DNA of 64,000 nucleotides from Algoriella xinjiangensis. GTDB lineage: Bacteria; Bacteroidota; Bacteroidia; Flavobacteriales; Weeksellaceae. Each line of letters opens with the position of its first letter. Within the stretch, counting starts at the first letter, position 1. The notes under the pieces are model-generated. The model saw only the letters and a list, made by a program, of their open reading frames with translations, did no database searches and was not told the DNA's origin. The stretch lies in the NCBI RefSeq assembly GCF_900115015.1, contig NZ_FOUZ01000005.1, forward strand, positions 177,035 to 241,034, in the 5' to 3' direction. Shown in pieces: positions 1 through 9,321 of this stretch. The position numbers were made by a program, and so were the translations under genes.

Positions 1-293
1 AGGTTATCCGCAACATAATCGATCGATTTTACCAAAGAGTAAATATCTTCTCTATCAAAAGGAGTGATAAAATTCTTGCTTAATTCTAAGTTTGTTTTTT
101 GAGTTAAATACTCAATCTTACTTTCAAGTTTAGAGATTTGAGCGATATAATCTTCGCGTTCTTCTAACGGTGCGTTTACGCATTCGTGTAGCAATTCTGC
201 TAATTTGATTAAACTTTTTGAAGCTTCCTCAAACAAAGGATAGAAAACTTTATCCTTCGGAGTAAATAATTTAAAAAAAGAGTTTACTGACAT
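1..293 (-). CDS. DUF47 family protein (PhoU-like), 3' end outside window
   Basis: Reading the minus strand from the ATG at 293-291 gives an open frame of about 97 codons that runs off the left edge. It begins MSVNSFFKLFTPKDKVFYPL and continues as charged, helical sequence. This resembles the N-terminus of the DUF47 (TIGR00153) PhoU-like family, helical-bundle proteins usually encoded just before a Pit-type phosphate transporter and thought to modulate it. The transporter would lie to the left of the window. The gene is divergent from the PAS kinase at 510 across a 216-bp AT-rich gap in which I see no clear promoter. The assignment rests on N-terminal similarity only. Confidence 0.72.
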   Translation of the reverse strand, partial: MSVNSFFKLFTPKDKVFYPLFEEASKSLIKLAELLHECVNAPLEEREDYIAQISKLESKIEYLTQKTNLELSKNFITPFDREDIYSLVKSIDYVADN

Positions 294-509
294 CTACTAA
301 TGTTTTGTGGTGCAAAATTAATTTTTCTAATGTAAAATTAACATTAAATAAATATTTTCATAACAATAAGTCATTTATTTAATTATTTATTTCGCTTCTT
401 TTTGCTGATTTTAAATAAGATGTGATTGTGTTAAGATGTTTAAAATTTTTTAGTATTGACGATAAAATAATTACATTTATCAACCAAAAACTCTCTATTA
501 ATTTTTTTA

Positions 510-1307
510 ATGAAAGATATACCTGAAACTAAATCAATAAAACACCTCCATCAAATTTTAGATCAATCTCCAATCGGATTAGCTTTTTTTAAAGGAGAAG
601 AATTGATTTTAGATTATGCAAACAATCAATTCTTGAAAGTTGGAGGATTAGACCAAAACCAAATTGGACAATGTTTTGACTTGATTGCATCGGAATTGAT
701 AAAGCAAGAATTTCTTGGTTTGTTGCGAAAAATATTTACGTCTAAAGAAAGTTCGCGCGTTGTTAAGAAAATCTATTATTACACGAATCCAGATTATTTA
801 TCAGAAAATTATTTTGATATCATTTTTACAGCTGTTCTTGATGAAAAATCATTCAATGTAGTTGGTGTAAATGTTTCGGTAACCGAAATTGCGGATCGAG
901 AATTTTACAGACAAATGATTTTAGATTCTACTTCGGAGTTTGATGATGTTATTTCGAATTCGCCTTGCTCAACAATTATTTTGTCGGGCGAAGATCCGGT
1001 TATCGAGATTATGAACAATAAAATGATGCGCACGCTTGGTAAAAAATTAGATGTTTTGGGCAAAAGATTTGTGGATGTTATTCCGCAAGAAATGAATCAG
1101 CAATTCATCAAATTATACCAAGAAGTTTATAGAAGTGGAAAATTACATTCGGAAAGTGAATTTAGAATTGAATATTATATAAAGGAACAATTAATCGTTT
1201 CTTACCTCAATTTATCATTTAAACCTAAAAAAGATAGAAACGGAAAAGTTTATGCAGTTGTCATTATTTCGGTTAATGTAACGGATTTGGTTATTGCGCG
1301 AGAATAA
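510..1307 (+). CDS. PAS-PAS sensor region: N-terminal part of a histidine kinase interrupted by an in-frame TAA
   Basis: This 265-residue product has two PAS-like domains. One starts around residue 14 (ILDQSPIGLAFF...) and one around residue 147 (VISNSPCSTIIL...). There is no signal peptide, so the sensor is probably cytoplasmic. It ends at TAA 1305-1307 after VTDLVIARE. The same frame stays open past the stop and at once encodes LEENERRF, the typical linker into the next PAS domain, followed by a complete kinase ending at 2369. The simplest reading is one 620-codon kinase cut by a nonsense codon, perhaps CAA to TAA. As it stands this piece has no output domain. A sequencing error would look the same. 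Confidence 0.75.
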   Translation: MKDIPETKSIKHLHQILDQSPIGLAFFKGEELILDYANNQFLKVGGLDQNQIGQCFDLIASELIKQEFLGLLRKIFTSKESSRVVKKIYYYTNPDYLSENYFDIIFTAVLDEKSFNVVGVNVSVTEIADREFYRQMILDSTSEFDDVISNSPCSTIILSGEDPVIEIMNNKMMRTLGKKLDVLGKRFVDVIPQEMNQQFIKLYQEVYRSGKLHSESEFRIEYYIKEQLIVSYLNLSFKPKKDRNGKVYAVVIISVNVTDLVIARE

Positions 1308-1349
1308 TTAGAAGAAAATGAACGAAGGTTTATAACGCTTGCCGATTTT

Positions 1350-2369
1350 ATGCCGCAATTTATTTGGACAGCCGATAAAAATGGAATTGTAACTTATTTT
1401 AATAAAAAATGGTTTAATTATTTTGGATTGCCAGAAAATAGTGATCCAAATAATACGTTTTGGGATTTATTGCATCCAGATTATCACGACAAAGTTTTTT
1501 ATTTTTGGCACGATTGTGTCGCAAATAATAAAGCTTACGAAATAGAATATCAGCTAAGAGTTTCTGAAAATCCTGCAGAATACAAATGGTTTTTAGCAAG
1601 AGGAACTCCAGTTTATAATTCGGACAACGAAATTGAAATCTGGATTGGAACTTCTACAGATATTGATGATTTTAAATTGTTGCAAAAACAAAAAGATGAT
1701 TTTTTAGGAATTGCGAGCCACGAATTAAAAACGCCGTTAACGAGTTTGAAATTGTATTCGCAGTTTATCGAAATGAATTTGAAAAAGCAAGGCGATTTAA
1801 AAAATGCAGATTTGGCGCATAAAATGGAAGCGCAAATTAATAAGTTAAATAATCTGATTACAGATTTATTAGATGTGACCAAAATACAAAACGGCAAAAT
1901 GTTGCTTCAAGAACAAGAATTTGAATTGGCAGATTTGGTTCTTGAAATTACCGAAGAACAACAAATGTCGACGAATCATAAAATAACTTTAGAAATAGAA
2001 TCTTCTGGAAAAATTTTTGGAGATCGAGATAGAATTGGGCAAGTATTGACAAATTTAATGAGTAATGCAATTAAATATTCGCCAGATGATAATCGTGTTT
2101 TGATAAAAGTTTTTCAAGCGGATAAAAATGTAAAAGTTGTTGTGCAAGATTTCGGAATTGGAATTCCTGCTGATAAAATTGATAAAGTTTTTGATCAATA
2201 TATGAGAGTAGAAAGTAAGTACGAAAAGACCATTTCTGGGCTTGGTTTGGGCTTATATATCTCATCAGAAATTATAAAAAGAAGTCATGGTAATATTTAT
2301 GTAACGTCCGAAGAAGGAAAAGGGTCTAATTTTTGTTTTGAGCTACCCATTACAACTACTAACCTATAA
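1350..2369 (+). CDS. PAS sensor histidine kinase, C-terminal part of the interrupted gene
   Basis: The 339-residue frame holds a PAS fold (about 1-105, beginning MPQFIWTADKNG), a HisKA dimerisation domain with H-box FLGIASHELKTPL (phosphoacceptor His124) and a HATPase_c domain. The N box (NLMSNAIKYS), G1 (DFGIGIP) and G2 (GLGLGLYIS) are all intact, so the catalytic half looks functional. It is in frame with the upstream PAS piece; only TAA 1305-1307 separates them. The ATG at 1350 is a convenient start but clips the first strand of the PAS fold, which suggests it is not the ancestral start. A response regulator follows 11 bp downstream and is the likely phosphotransfer partner. Confidence 0.82.
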   Translation: MPQFIWTADKNGIVTYFNKKWFNYFGLPENSDPNNTFWDLLHPDYHDKVFYFWHDCVANNKAYEIEYQLRVSENPAEYKWFLARGTPVYNSDNEIEIWIGTSTDIDDFKLLQKQKDDFLGIASHELKTPLTSLKLYSQFIEMNLKKQGDLKNADLAHKMEAQINKLNNLITDLLDVTKIQNGKMLLQEQEFELADLVLEITEEQQMSTNHKITLEIESSGKIFGDRDRIGQVLTNLMSNAIKYSPDDNRVLIKVFQADKNVKVVVQDFGIGIPADKIDKVFDQYMRVESKYEKTISGLGLGLYISSEIIKRSHGNIYVTSEEGKGSNFCFELPITTTNL

Positions 2370-2380
2370 TTCCTCGTTTT

Positions 2381-2758
2381 ATGAATAATCAACCAAAAAA
2401 AATACATATTGTAGATGATAACCCCGCAATTCTAGATTCGCTAGAAATTCTGTTGAATATGGAAGGGTATGAAGTAAAGAAATTTGAGAAAGGTTCTGAA
2501 TTATTGAATAATCTAAAATTAAATCAATCAATGCCCGATACGGTTTTGATGGATATGTGGATAAATGGAGAAGATGGTCGAGATTTTTGTCGTTTGATAA
2601 AAGAAGATGATTCTCTAAAATCAATTCCAGTTTTGATTATGTCTGCAAGTAGAGGTTTATCTAATTCTGCTTTTGAAAATGGAGCCGACGATTTTATTCC
2701 AAAACCATTTGAGTTAGAAGAAATTTTAGAAAAAATTTATCGTTTTACACATAATTAG
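2381..2758 (+). CDS. single-domain response regulator (CheY-like receiver)
   Basis: This 125-residue protein is a lone receiver domain: acidic pocket Asp12/Asp13, phosphoacceptor Asp58 (VLMDMW), switch Ser88 (IMSAS) and Lys108 in the PKPF motif. It has no DNA-binding or enzymatic output domain, so it must act by protein contact or in a phosphorelay. It begins 11 bp after the histidine kinase and ends before a terminator hairpin, so kinase and regulator form one unit. If the kinase is inactivated by its internal stop, this regulator may be orphaned or may take phosphate from another kinase. Confidence 0.9.
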   Translation: MNNQPKKIHIVDDNPAILDSLEILLNMEGYEVKKFEKGSELLNNLKLNQSMPDTVLMDMWINGEDGRDFCRLIKEDDSLKSIPVLIMSASRGLSNSAFENGADDFIPKPFELEEILEKIYRFTHN

Positions 2759-2782
2759 AATTTTAAAACAAAATAATTGAAT

Positions 2783-2817
2783 AAAAAGTTACTCGTTGAG
2801 TAGCTTTTTATTTTTTG
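2783..2817 (+). terminator. intrinsic terminator after the response regulator
   Basis: A hairpin with arms 2783-2794 and 2798-2809 (GTTACTC / GAGTAGC core extended by A/T pairs) and a 3-nt loop is followed by a T-rich tract. It separates the two-component unit from rpsL. Confidence 0.8.
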
Positions 2818-3062
2818 TACATATTTTAGTAAAAATGAAACAATCAAAAGAATAATTAATTATTTGATAAAAAATGGTTTATTGTGATTTTGAGTTAACT
2901 AATAAATCAAATTAATAATAATGTAAATTTTAGGTCAAAACTTGATAAGATTTTATAAATCAGTGTAAATAAATTCATATTTATTTTTTTTTGTAATAAT
3001 TATTCGTAGTTTTGCATGCCCAAAAAATGGGTTTAATCCAAATTTAAAAGGAAATAATTAGT
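2818..3062 (+). promoter_or_regulatory. AT-rich rpsL upstream region with -7 element TAGTTTTG (3007-3014)
   Basis: TAGTTTTG at 3007-3014 fits the Bacteroidota -7 consensus TAnnTTTG. A TTG lies at 2991-2993, but the 13-bp spacing is short of the usual 19-20 bp, so the -33 element is uncertain. The transcript would start near 3018 and have a leader of about 45 nt with a weak CCCA/TGGG stem. I see nothing else in 2818-2990. Confidence 0.6.
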
Positions 3063-3446
3063 ATGCCAACAATTCAACAATTAGTTAGAAAAGGTAGAAA
3101 AAAACTAACCAAGAAGAGTAAATCGGCTGCATTGGAATCATGTCCACAACGCCGCGGTGTTTGTACACGTGTTTACACTACAACTCCAAAAAAACCTAAC
3201 TCAGCAATGCGTAAAGTAGCGCGTGTTAGATTAACAAATGGAAAAGAAGTTAACGCGTACATCGGTGGTGAAGGACATAATCTTCAAGAGCACTCGATAG
3301 TATTGGTTAGAGGTGGTAGAGTTAAAGATTTACCAGGTGTACGTTACCACATTGTTCGTGGTGCGTTAGATACTGCGGGAGTAAGCGGACGTACTCAACG
3401 TAGAAGTAAGTATGGAGCGAAACGTCCTAAAGATGCTAAAAAATAA
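3063..3446 (+). CDS. rpsL: 30S ribosomal protein S12
   Basis: This 127-residue protein of the decoding centre is unmistakable from the [11 protein letters not shown] loop (Lys43, unmutated at the classic streptomycin-resistance position) and the [12 protein letters not shown] segment. Length and sequence are normal for the family. It is the first gene of the str unit rpsL-rpsG-fusA-rpsJ; rpsG follows after 12 bp. It lacks a conventional Shine-Dalgarno site, as usual in this phylum. Confidence 0.99.
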   Translation: MPTIQQLVRKGRKKLTKKSKSAALESCPQRRGVCTRVYTTTPKKPNSAMRKVARVRLTNGKEVNAYIGGEGHNLQEHSIVLVRGGRVKDLPGVRYHIVRGALDTAGVSGRTQRRSKYGAKRPKDAKK

Positions 3447-3458
3447 ATTTAAGGAGAA

Positions 3459-3935
3459 ATGAGAAAGACAAGAGCAAAAAAAAGACCCTTACTTCCAGAT
3501 CCTAAATTTAATGATCAGTTAGTAACACGTTTCGTGAACAATTTAATGTATGACGGTAAAAAATCTGTTGCATTTAAAATTTTTTATGATGCATTAGAAA
3601 TCGTTGATTCTCGTAAAGAGGATGCTGAAAAATCTTCAGTGGATATCTGGAAAGAAGCTTTATCAAATGTGATGCCTCACGTAGAAGTACGTTCTCGTCG
3701 CGTTGGTGGTGCTACATTCCAAATTCCAATGGAAATTCGTCCAGACCGTAAAATTTCTACAGCTATGAAGTGGTTAATCAAATACTCACGTAATAGAAAT
3801 GAGAAATCTATGGCTCAAAAATTAGCAGGTGAAATCATTGCTGCAGCTAAAGAAGAAGGATCTGCCGTTAAAAAACGTCAAGATACTCACAAAATGGCAG
3901 AAGCTAATAAAGCGTTTTCACACTTTAGATTCTAG
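3459..3935 (+). CDS. rpsG: 30S ribosomal protein S7
   Basis: This 158-residue primary binder nucleates assembly of the 3' major domain (head) of the 30S subunit and lies at the E-site mRNA exit. The N-terminus MRKTRAKKR and the [16 protein letters not shown] segment are characteristic, and the C-terminus [15 protein letters not shown] is intact. An AAGGAG string lies only 2 nt before the ATG, too close to act as a normal ribosome binding site. It sits between rpsL (12 bp) and fusA (6 bp). Confidence 0.99.
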   Translation: MRKTRAKKRPLLPDPKFNDQLVTRFVNNLMYDGKKSVAFKIFYDALEIVDSRKEDAEKSSVDIWKEALSNVMPHVEVRSRRVGGATFQIPMEIRPDRKISTAMKWLIKYSRNRNEKSMAQKLAGEIIAAAKEEGSAVKKRQDTHKMAEANKAFSHFRF

Positions 3936-3941
3936 TAAGAA

Positions 3942-6065
3942 ATGGCAAGAGACTTATTATATACTAGAAATATTGGTATTGCTGCACACATTGATGCAGG
4001 AAAAACTACAACTACAGAACGTATTTTATTTTATTCAGGTAAAAATCACAAAATTGGAGAAACTCACGAAGGTGCTTCAACTACTGACTGGATGGAACAA
4101 GAAGCAGAAAGAGGTATCACAATTACTTCTGCAGCTGTAACTGTAGATTGGACATTCCCAACAGAACAAGGTAAACCATTACCAGACGCTAAAGGGTATC
4201 ACTTTAATATTATCGACACTCCTGGTCACGTTGACTTTACAGTAGAGGTAAACCGTTCTTTACGTGTATTGGATGGTTTAGTTTTCTTATTCTCAGCAGT
4301 AGATGGAGTTGAACCTCAGTCTGAAACAAACTGGCGTTTAGCAGATAACTATAAAGTTCCTCGTTTAGGTTTCGTTAACAAAATGGACCGTCAAGGATCT
4401 GATTTCTTAAATGTTTGTCGTCAAGTACGCGAAATGTTAGGTTCAAATGCTGTTCCTATCGTTTTACCAATTGGTGAAGAAGCAGACTTTAGAGGAGTTG
4501 TAGATTTAATTAAAAACCGTGCAATTGTATGGCATGATGAAAATCATGGTTCTACTTTTGATATTGTTGACATCCCAGCCGAAATGGTTGACGAAGTTAA
4601 ACAATACCGCGGTCAATTAATTGAAGAAGTAGCTGCGTATGACGAGAACTTATTAGAGAAGTATATGGAGGACGAAAACTCTATTACTGAAGAAGAAGTT
4701 CACGCTGCATTACGTGCTGCAACATTAGATATGTCTATCATCCCAATGACTTGTGGATCTTCGTTTAAAAACAAAGGTGTACAATTTATGTTAGATGCTG
4801 TATGTCGTTATTTACCATCTCCGATGGACAAAGAAGCGATTCACGGTATTGACCCTAAAACAGATGAGCCTACTTCTCGTAGACCAGCTGTTGATGAGCC
4901 ATTTTCTGCGTTAGCATTCAAAATCGCTACTGACCCTTTCGTAGGTCGTTTAGCGTTCTTTAGAGCTTACTCTGGAGGATTAGATGCGGGTTCTTACGTA
5001 TTAAATACTCGTTCAGGAAACAAAGAACGTATCTCTCGTATCTTCCAAATGCATGCAAACAAACAAGAGCCTATCGATAGAATCGAAGCTGGAGATATTG
5101 GAGCAGCAGTAGGATTTAAAGACATCAAAACAGGTGATACTTTATGTGATGAAAAAGCACCTATCGTATTAGAGTCTATGGACTTCCCAGATCCAGTAAT
5201 TGGTATCGCGGTTGAACCAAAAACAAAAGCTGATGTTGATAAATTAGGTATGGCTTTAGCTAAATTAGCTGAAGAAGATCCAACATTTGTAGTTAAGACA
5301 GACGAAGCTTCAGGACAGACTATTATTTCTGGAATGGGTGAGTTACACTTAGATATTATTGTTGACCGTTTAAGACGTGAATTCAAAGTTGAAGTAAACC
5401 AAGGTGAGCCTCAAGTAGAATACAAAGAGTCTTTCTCTAAATTAGCAGAACACCGTGAAGTTTACAAAAAACAATCAGGTGGTCGTGGTAAATTTGCTGA
5501 TATCGTTTTCACAATGGGACCAGCAGAAGAAGGAAAATCTGGATTAGAATTTGAATCTATTATTAAAGGTGGTAACATTCCTAAAGAATATATCCCTTCA
5601 ATCGAAAAAGGATTTAAAGCTGCCATGAAAAATGGACCTTTAGCTGGATTCGAAATGGATTCATTAAAAGTTACAGTTAAAGACGGATCTTTCCACCCTG
5701 TGGATTCTGATGCTTTATCTTTCGAATTAGCTGCTCAAATGGGGTATAAAGCTGCTGCTAAAGCTGCCGGAGCTCAAATTTTAGAGCCAATTATGAAGTT
5801 AGAAGTATTAACTCCAGAGGAAAACATGGGAGATGTTGTAGGTGACTTAAACAGAAGACGTGGACAAGTTTCTGGTATGGATGATAGAAATAACGCAAAA
5901 GTTATTAAAGCTATGGTTCCATTAGCAGAAATGTTCGGATATGTTACATCATTACGTACATTATCTTCTGGTCGTGCTACATCTACGATGGAGTTTGATC
6001 ACTATGCGCCTGCACCAACAAACGTTGCAGAAGCTGTAATCGCTAAAGCAAAAGGTAACGCTTAA
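3942..6065 (+). CDS. fusA: translation elongation factor G
   Basis: This 707-residue translocation GTPase has G1 AHIDAGKT (residues 15-22), a switch region [10 protein letters not shown]3 DTPGHVDF, G4 NKMD and a CGSSFKN segment at G5. Domains II-V follow, including the domain [11 protein letters not shown] stretch. It is full length. It drives tRNA-mRNA translocation and, with RRF, ribosome recycling. It is the third gene of the str unit; no tuf follows, and rpsJ begins 10 bp downstream, which is a common Bacteroidota arrangement. Confidence 0.99.
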   Translation: MARDLLYTRNIGIAAHIDAGKTTTTERILFYSGKNHKIGETHEGASTTDWMEQEAERGITITSAAVTVDWTFPTEQGKPLPDAKGYHFNIIDTPGHVDFTVEVNRSLRVLDGLVFLFSAVDGVEPQSETNWRLADNYKVPRLGFVNKMDRQGSDFLNVCRQVREMLGSNAVPIVLPIGEEADFRGVVDLIKNRAIVWHDENHGSTFDIVDIPAEMVDEVKQYRGQLIEEVAAYDENLLEKYMEDENSITEEEVHAALRAATLDMSIIPMTCGSSFKNKGVQFMLDAVCRYLPSPMDKEAIHGIDPKTDEPTSRRPAVDEPFSALAFKIATDPFVGRLAFFRAYSGGLDAGSYVLNTRSGNKERISRIFQMHANKQEPIDRIEAGDIGAAVGFKDIKTGDTLCDEKAPIVLESMDFPDPVIGIAVEPKTKADVDKLGMALAKLAEEDPTFVVKTDEASGQTIISGMGELHLDIIVDRLRREFKVEVNQGEPQVEYKESFSKLAEHREVYKKQSGGRGKFADIVFTMGPAEEGKSGLEFESIIKGGNIPKEYIPSIEKGFKAAMKNGPLAGFEMDSLKVTVKDGSFHPVDSDALSFELAAQMGYKAAAKAAGAQILEPIMKLEVLTPEENMGDVVGDLNRRRGQVSGMDDRNNAKVIKAMVPLAEMFGYVTSLRTLSSGRATSTMEFDHYAPAPTNVAEAVIAKAKGNA

Positions 6066-6075
6066 TTCAAGAAAA

Positions 6076-6381
6076 ATGAGTCAAAAAATTAGAATAAAAT
6101 TAAAATCTTACGATTATAGTTTAGTTGACAAATCAGCTGAGAAAATCGTAAAAACTGTAAAAGCTACAGGTGCTGTAGTTAATGGTCCTATTCCATTACC
6201 AACTCACAAAAGAATCTTTACAGTATTAAGATCTCCACACGTTAACAAAAAATCTCGTGAGCAATTTCAATTATCTGCACACAAAAGATTGTTAGACATT
6301 TATTCTTCTTCATCTAAAACAGTAGATGCTTTAATGAAGTTAGAATTACCTAGTGGTGTTGAAGTAGAAATTAAAGTTTAG
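6076..6381 (+). CDS. rpsJ: 30S ribosomal protein S10 (NusE)
   Basis: This 101-residue S10 carries [14 protein letters not shown] and [28 protein letters not shown], the hallmark rRNA-binding loop. S10 is a 30S head protein and also the NusE transcription antitermination factor. In many bacteria it opens the S10 operon. Here it is the last gene of the str unit, 10 bp after fusA, and is cut off from rplC by a strong terminator and a new promoter. Confidence 0.99.
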   Translation: MSQKIRIKLKSYDYSLVDKSAEKIVKTVKATGAVVNGPIPLPTHKRIFTVLRSPHVNKKSREQFQLSAHKRLLDIYSSSSKTVDALMKLELPSGVEVEIKV

Positions 6382-6405
6382 TTATCCACTAACTTTAAAA
6401 CATAT

Positions 6406-6440
6406 AATCCTCGAGACGTGCACATCTCGAGGATTTTTTA
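6406..6440 (+). terminator. strong intrinsic terminator between rpsJ and rplC
   Basis: A perfect 11-bp stem (6406-6416 with 6425-6435, core TCCTCGAGA/TCTCGAGGA) and an 8-nt loop are followed by a T run. It ends the str unit and breaks the usual co-transcription of S10 with L3. Confidence 0.92.
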
Positions 6441-6530
6441 TAAGTATGAATTTTTTAAGTTTTTATTTTTGAATGGTCTAATTCCTGTACAAGCGGAATT
6501 ATAATCTTTTCTAAAATAATCACTTGAAAA

Positions 6531-6561
6531 TTTGTGGTTTACAAAATAATTCATACATTTG
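6531..6561 (+). promoter_or_regulatory. promoter of the rplC unit (TTTG-N19-TACATTTG)
   Basis: TTTG at 6531-6534 and TACATTTG at 6554-6561 are separated by exactly 19 bp, a full match to the Bacteroidota housekeeping promoter (-33 TTG, -7 TAnnTTTG). The predicted start near 6565 gives an 83-nt leader before rplC. Confidence 0.85.
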
Positions 6562-6570
6562 CATGCTAAT

Positions 6571-6613
6571 TTCAGAGAAGATCTCTAGTTGATTAAGTTC
6601 AACATTCTCAGAA
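6571..6613 (+). promoter_or_regulatory. structured 5' leader of the rplC unit
   Basis: Outer arms TTCAGAGAA (6571-6579) and TTCTCAGAA (6605-6613) pair with one mismatch and enclose an inner hairpin GTTGA (6588-6592)/TCAAC (6599-6603). A competing hairpin AGAG-AAGAT-CTCT (6574-6586) uses the left outer arm, so two alternative folds are possible. The position, just upstream of L3/L4, fits an autogenous ribosomal-protein operator. That role is inference. Confidence 0.5.
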
Positions 6614-6647
6614 ATATTTAAATTAATTATTAACATAATAAGATCAA

Positions 6648-7277
6648 ATGTCAGGTATCATTGGTAAAAAAATCGCGATGACTAGCTTATTTGATGAGAA
6701 CGGGAAAAATATTCCTGTGACTATCGTAGAAGCTGGCCCATGTGCGGTTACTCAAGTCAGAACCTTAGAGAAAGATGGGTACGTTGCTGCTCAACTTGGT
6801 TTCGATGACAAAAAAGAAAAAAACACGACTAATGCTTTAAAAGGTCACTTTAAAAAAGCAGGTAGTACTCCAAAAAGAAAGTTAGTTGAATTTTACGGAG
6901 ATGCTTTCGTAGAATCATTAAACTTAGGAGATGTTGTTAACGTTGAATTATTCAACGAAGGTGAATTTGTTAGTGTAACAGGTACTTCTAAAGGTAAAGG
7001 ATTTCAAGGTGTTGTAAAACGTCATGGATTTGCCGGTGTAGGTCAAGCTACTCACGGACAGCACAACCGTTTAAGAGCCCCAGGTTCTATTGGTGCTGGT
7101 TCTGATCCTTCTCGTGTATTCAAAGGAATGCGTATGGCTGGAAGAATGGGTGGTAAACAAGTTACTGTTCAAAACCTAAAAGTACTTAAAGTTGATTCTG
7201 AGAAAAATCTTTTAGTTATTAAAGGAGCTATCCCAGGTCCTAAAAATTCATACGTAATCGTTAGAAGATGGAAGTAG
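6648..7277 (+). CDS. rplC: 50S ribosomal protein L3
   Basis: This 209-residue protein binds 23S rRNA near its 3' end. Its long loop ([20 protein letters not shown] and on) reaches towards the peptidyl-transferase centre and includes the glutamine that is methylated in other bacteria. It is the first gene of the second ribosomal unit, behind its own promoter and structured leader. Its last 10 bases overlap the start of rplD, suggesting translational coupling. Confidence 0.99.
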   Translation: MSGIIGKKIAMTSLFDENGKNIPVTIVEAGPCAVTQVRTLEKDGYVAAQLGFDDKKEKNTTNALKGHFKKAGSTPKRKLVEFYGDAFVESLNLGDVVNVELFNEGEFVSVTGTSKGKGFQGVVKRHGFAGVGQATHGQHNRLRAPGSIGAGSDPSRVFKGMRMAGRMGGKQVTVQNLKVLKVDSEKNLLVIKGAIPGPKNSYVIVRRWK

Positions 7278-7897
7278 TAGTATTAAACATCAAAGGTCAA
7301 GAGACTGGAAGAACAGTTTCGTTAGACGAAGCAGTTTTTGGAATTGAGCCTTCTACGCACACTGTGTATTTAGAAGTTAAGCAGTACTTAGCTGCTCAAC
7401 GTCAAGGAACTCACAAAGCAAAAGAAAGAGCTGAAATTGCGGGATCAACTCGTAAAATCAAAAAACAAAAAGGAACAGGTACAGCACGTGCTGGTTCTAT
7501 CAAATCTCCTGTGTTTCGTGGAGGAGGTAGAGTTTTTGGACCACGTCCAAGAAACTACTCTTTCAAAATCAATAAAACACAAAAGAGATTAGCTAAAAAA
7601 TCTGTGTTATCACAAAAATTAGCTGAGAACGAAATCAAAGTTGTAGAGAATTTTACATTCGAAGCTCCAAGAACAAAAGAGTTTATTTCTCTTTTAACTA
7701 ACTTAGGATTAGACAACAAAAAAACGTTGTTCGTATTAGGTGAAGCAAATAATAATGTATATTTGTCATCACGTAATTTACAAAAAACGAAAGTTGTAAC
7801 TACATCTGAGTTAAATGTTTATGATTTAATTAACGCTTCTCAAATTGTATTTTTAGAAGGTTCTTTAGCAACTGTTCAAGAAAATTTAAGTAAATAA
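7268..7897 (+). CDS. rplD: 50S ribosomal protein L4
   Basis: This 209-residue L4 shows the basic loop [22 protein letters not shown], which lines the nascent-peptide exit tunnel. In E. coli L4 also represses its own operon. Here the upstream rplC leader is a candidate target, although that is inference. The ATG at 7268 lies inside the rplC reading frame (10-bp overlap). Confidence 0.99.
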   Translation: MEVVVLNIKGQETGRTVSLDEAVFGIEPSTHTVYLEVKQYLAAQRQGTHKAKERAEIAGSTRKIKKQKGTGTARAGSIKSPVFRGGGRVFGPRPRNYSFKINKTQKRLAKKSVLSQKLAENEIKVVENFTFEAPRTKEFISLLTNLGLDNKKTLFVLGEANNNVYLSSRNLQKTKVVTTSELNVYDLINASQIVFLEGSLATVQENLSK

Positions 7898-7905
7898 GAC
7901 GAGAA

Positions 7906-8190
7906 ATGGGAATAATAATTAAACCAGTAATTTCAGAAAAAGCAACTAGTAATAGTGAATTATTAGGGCAATATTCGTTTTATGTAGACACTAAAGCTAA
8001 TAAATTACAAATTAAAGAAGCTATACAAACAACTTACGGTGTAACTGTAGTTTCTGTAAGCACTTTAGTTTCTGCACCAAAAGTAAAAACTCGTTATACA
8101 AAAACAGGTTTCCAAACTGGGAAAACAAATAAATTGAAAAAAGCGATCGTTAGCTTAGCTGAAGGTCAAGAAATAGAGTTGTTCGGATAA
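7906..8190 (+). CDS. rplW: 50S ribosomal protein L23
   Basis: This 94-residue L23 begins MGIIIKPVISEKAT and contains the YSFYVDTKANKLQIKEAI fold signature. It sits at the tunnel exit, where it is the docking site of trigger factor and SRP. Length is normal. It lies 8 bp after rplD and 15 bp before rplB. Confidence 0.98.
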   Translation: MGIIIKPVISEKATSNSELLGQYSFYVDTKANKLQIKEAIQTTYGVTVVSVSTLVSAPKVKTRYTKTGFQTGKTNKLKKAIVSLAEGQEIELFG

Positions 8191-8205
8191 TTTAAGAATT
8201 AAAAA

Positions 8206-9030
8206 ATGTCAGTAAGAAAATTAAAACCTATCACCCCGGGACAACGTTTTAGAGTGGTTAATGAGTTTGCGGCAGTAGATAAAAATGCTAAGCCGGAAAA
8301 GACATTAGTTGAAGGAAAATCTAAATCGGGTGGACGTAACAACACTGGTAAAATGACAATGCGTTATATCGGTGGTGGACACAAACAAAAATACCGTATC
8401 ATCGATTTCAAACGTGATAAAGAAGGTGCTGCAACTGTAGAATCTGTACAATACGATCCTAACAGAACTGCATTCATCGCTTTATTGTCTTATGAAGATG
8501 GTGAAAAACGTTATATTATTGCTCAAAATGGTTTAAAAGCAGGTCAAGTGATTGTATCAGGAGACAGCGCAGAACCAGAAGTAGGTAATGCTATGAAACT
8601 TAAAAACATGCCATTAGGTACAGTAATCTCTTGTATAGAGTTACGTCCAGGGCAAGGAGCAGTAATGGCTAGAAGTGCAGGTACTTACGCACAATTAGTT
8701 GCGCGTGATGGTAAATATGCTATCGTTAAGTTACCAAGTGGTGAATCGAGAATGATTTTAGTAGAGTGTAAAGCGACTGTAGGAGTTGTTTCTAATACAG
8801 ACCATCAATTAGAGGTTTCTGGTAAAGCAGGACGTTCTAGATGGCAAGGTCGTCGTCCTAGAACACGTCCAATGGTTATGAACCCTGTAGATCACCCAAT
8901 GGGTGGTGGTGAAGGTCGTGCAACCGGAGGTATTCCTCGTTCTCGTAACGGAATTCCAGCAAAAGGTTACAAAACCAGAGCTAAAAAGAAGTCGTCTAAC
9001 AAATATATTGTTGAAAGAAGAAAAAAATAA
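8206..9030 (+). CDS. rplB: 50S ribosomal protein L2
   Basis: This 274-residue L2 is recognised by [29 protein letters not shown] and the C-terminal [14 protein letters not shown] segment close to the peptidyl-transferase centre. The Asp-His of that loop is retained, while the following histidine of the E. coli HPHGGG motif is Met here. It is needed for 30S-50S association and peptidyl-transferase activity. rpsS follows 3 bp later. Confidence 0.99.
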   Translation: MSVRKLKPITPGQRFRVVNEFAAVDKNAKPEKTLVEGKSKSGGRNNTGKMTMRYIGGGHKQKYRIIDFKRDKEGAATVESVQYDPNRTAFIALLSYEDGEKRYIIAQNGLKAGQVIVSGDSAEPEVGNAMKLKNMPLGTVISCIELRPGQGAVMARSAGTYAQLVARDGKYAIVKLPSGESRMILVECKATVGVVSNTDHQLEVSGKAGRSRWQGRRPRTRPMVMNPVDHPMGGGEGRATGGIPRSRNGIPAKGYKTRAKKKSSNKYIVERRKK

Positions 9031-9033
9031 TTT

Positions 9034-9312
9034 ATGGCACGTTCACTAAAAAAAGGACCATTCATCCACTATAAATTAGAAAAGAAAGTTCTTGCTAACG
9101 TAGAAAGCGGTAGTAAAAACGTCATTAAGACTTGGTCTAGAGCATCAATGATTTCTCCAGATTTTGTTGGTCAAACAATCGCAGTACACAACGGGAAACA
9201 ATTTATCCCTGTTTATGTTACTGAGAATATGGTAGGTCACAAATTAGGTGAGTTCGCTCCAACACGTACTTTTAGAGGTCATGCCGGAGCTAAAAACAAA
9301 GGAAAAAAATAG
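9034..9312 (+). CDS. rpsS: 30S ribosomal protein S19
   Basis: This 92-residue S19 starts [19 protein letters not shown] and carries the [18 protein letters not shown] block. It forms a head heterodimer with S13 near the A site. It follows rplB by 3 bp and precedes rplV by 9 bp, the conserved S10-operon order. Confidence 0.99.
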   Translation: MARSLKKGPFIHYKLEKKVLANVESGSKNVIKTWSRASMISPDFVGQTIAVHNGKQFIPVYVTENMVGHKLGEFAPTRTFRGHAGAKNKGKK

Positions 9313-9321
9313 TAGAAGGCC

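Noticed and set aside
3451..3456. AAGGAG before rpsG, a possible Shine-Dalgarno site
   Set aside because: It ends only 2 nt before the ATG, and neighbouring genes have none; Bacteroidota rarely use such sites.
3829..4140. Plus-strand open frame of 103 codons across the rpsG-fusA junction
   Set aside because: It overlaps two certain ribosomal genes in another frame and has Leu/Gln/Lys-rich nonsense-like composition.
4994..5386. Minus-strand open frame of 130 codons
   Set aside because: It lies wholly inside fusA and has no recognisable domain; a shadow of strong codon use.
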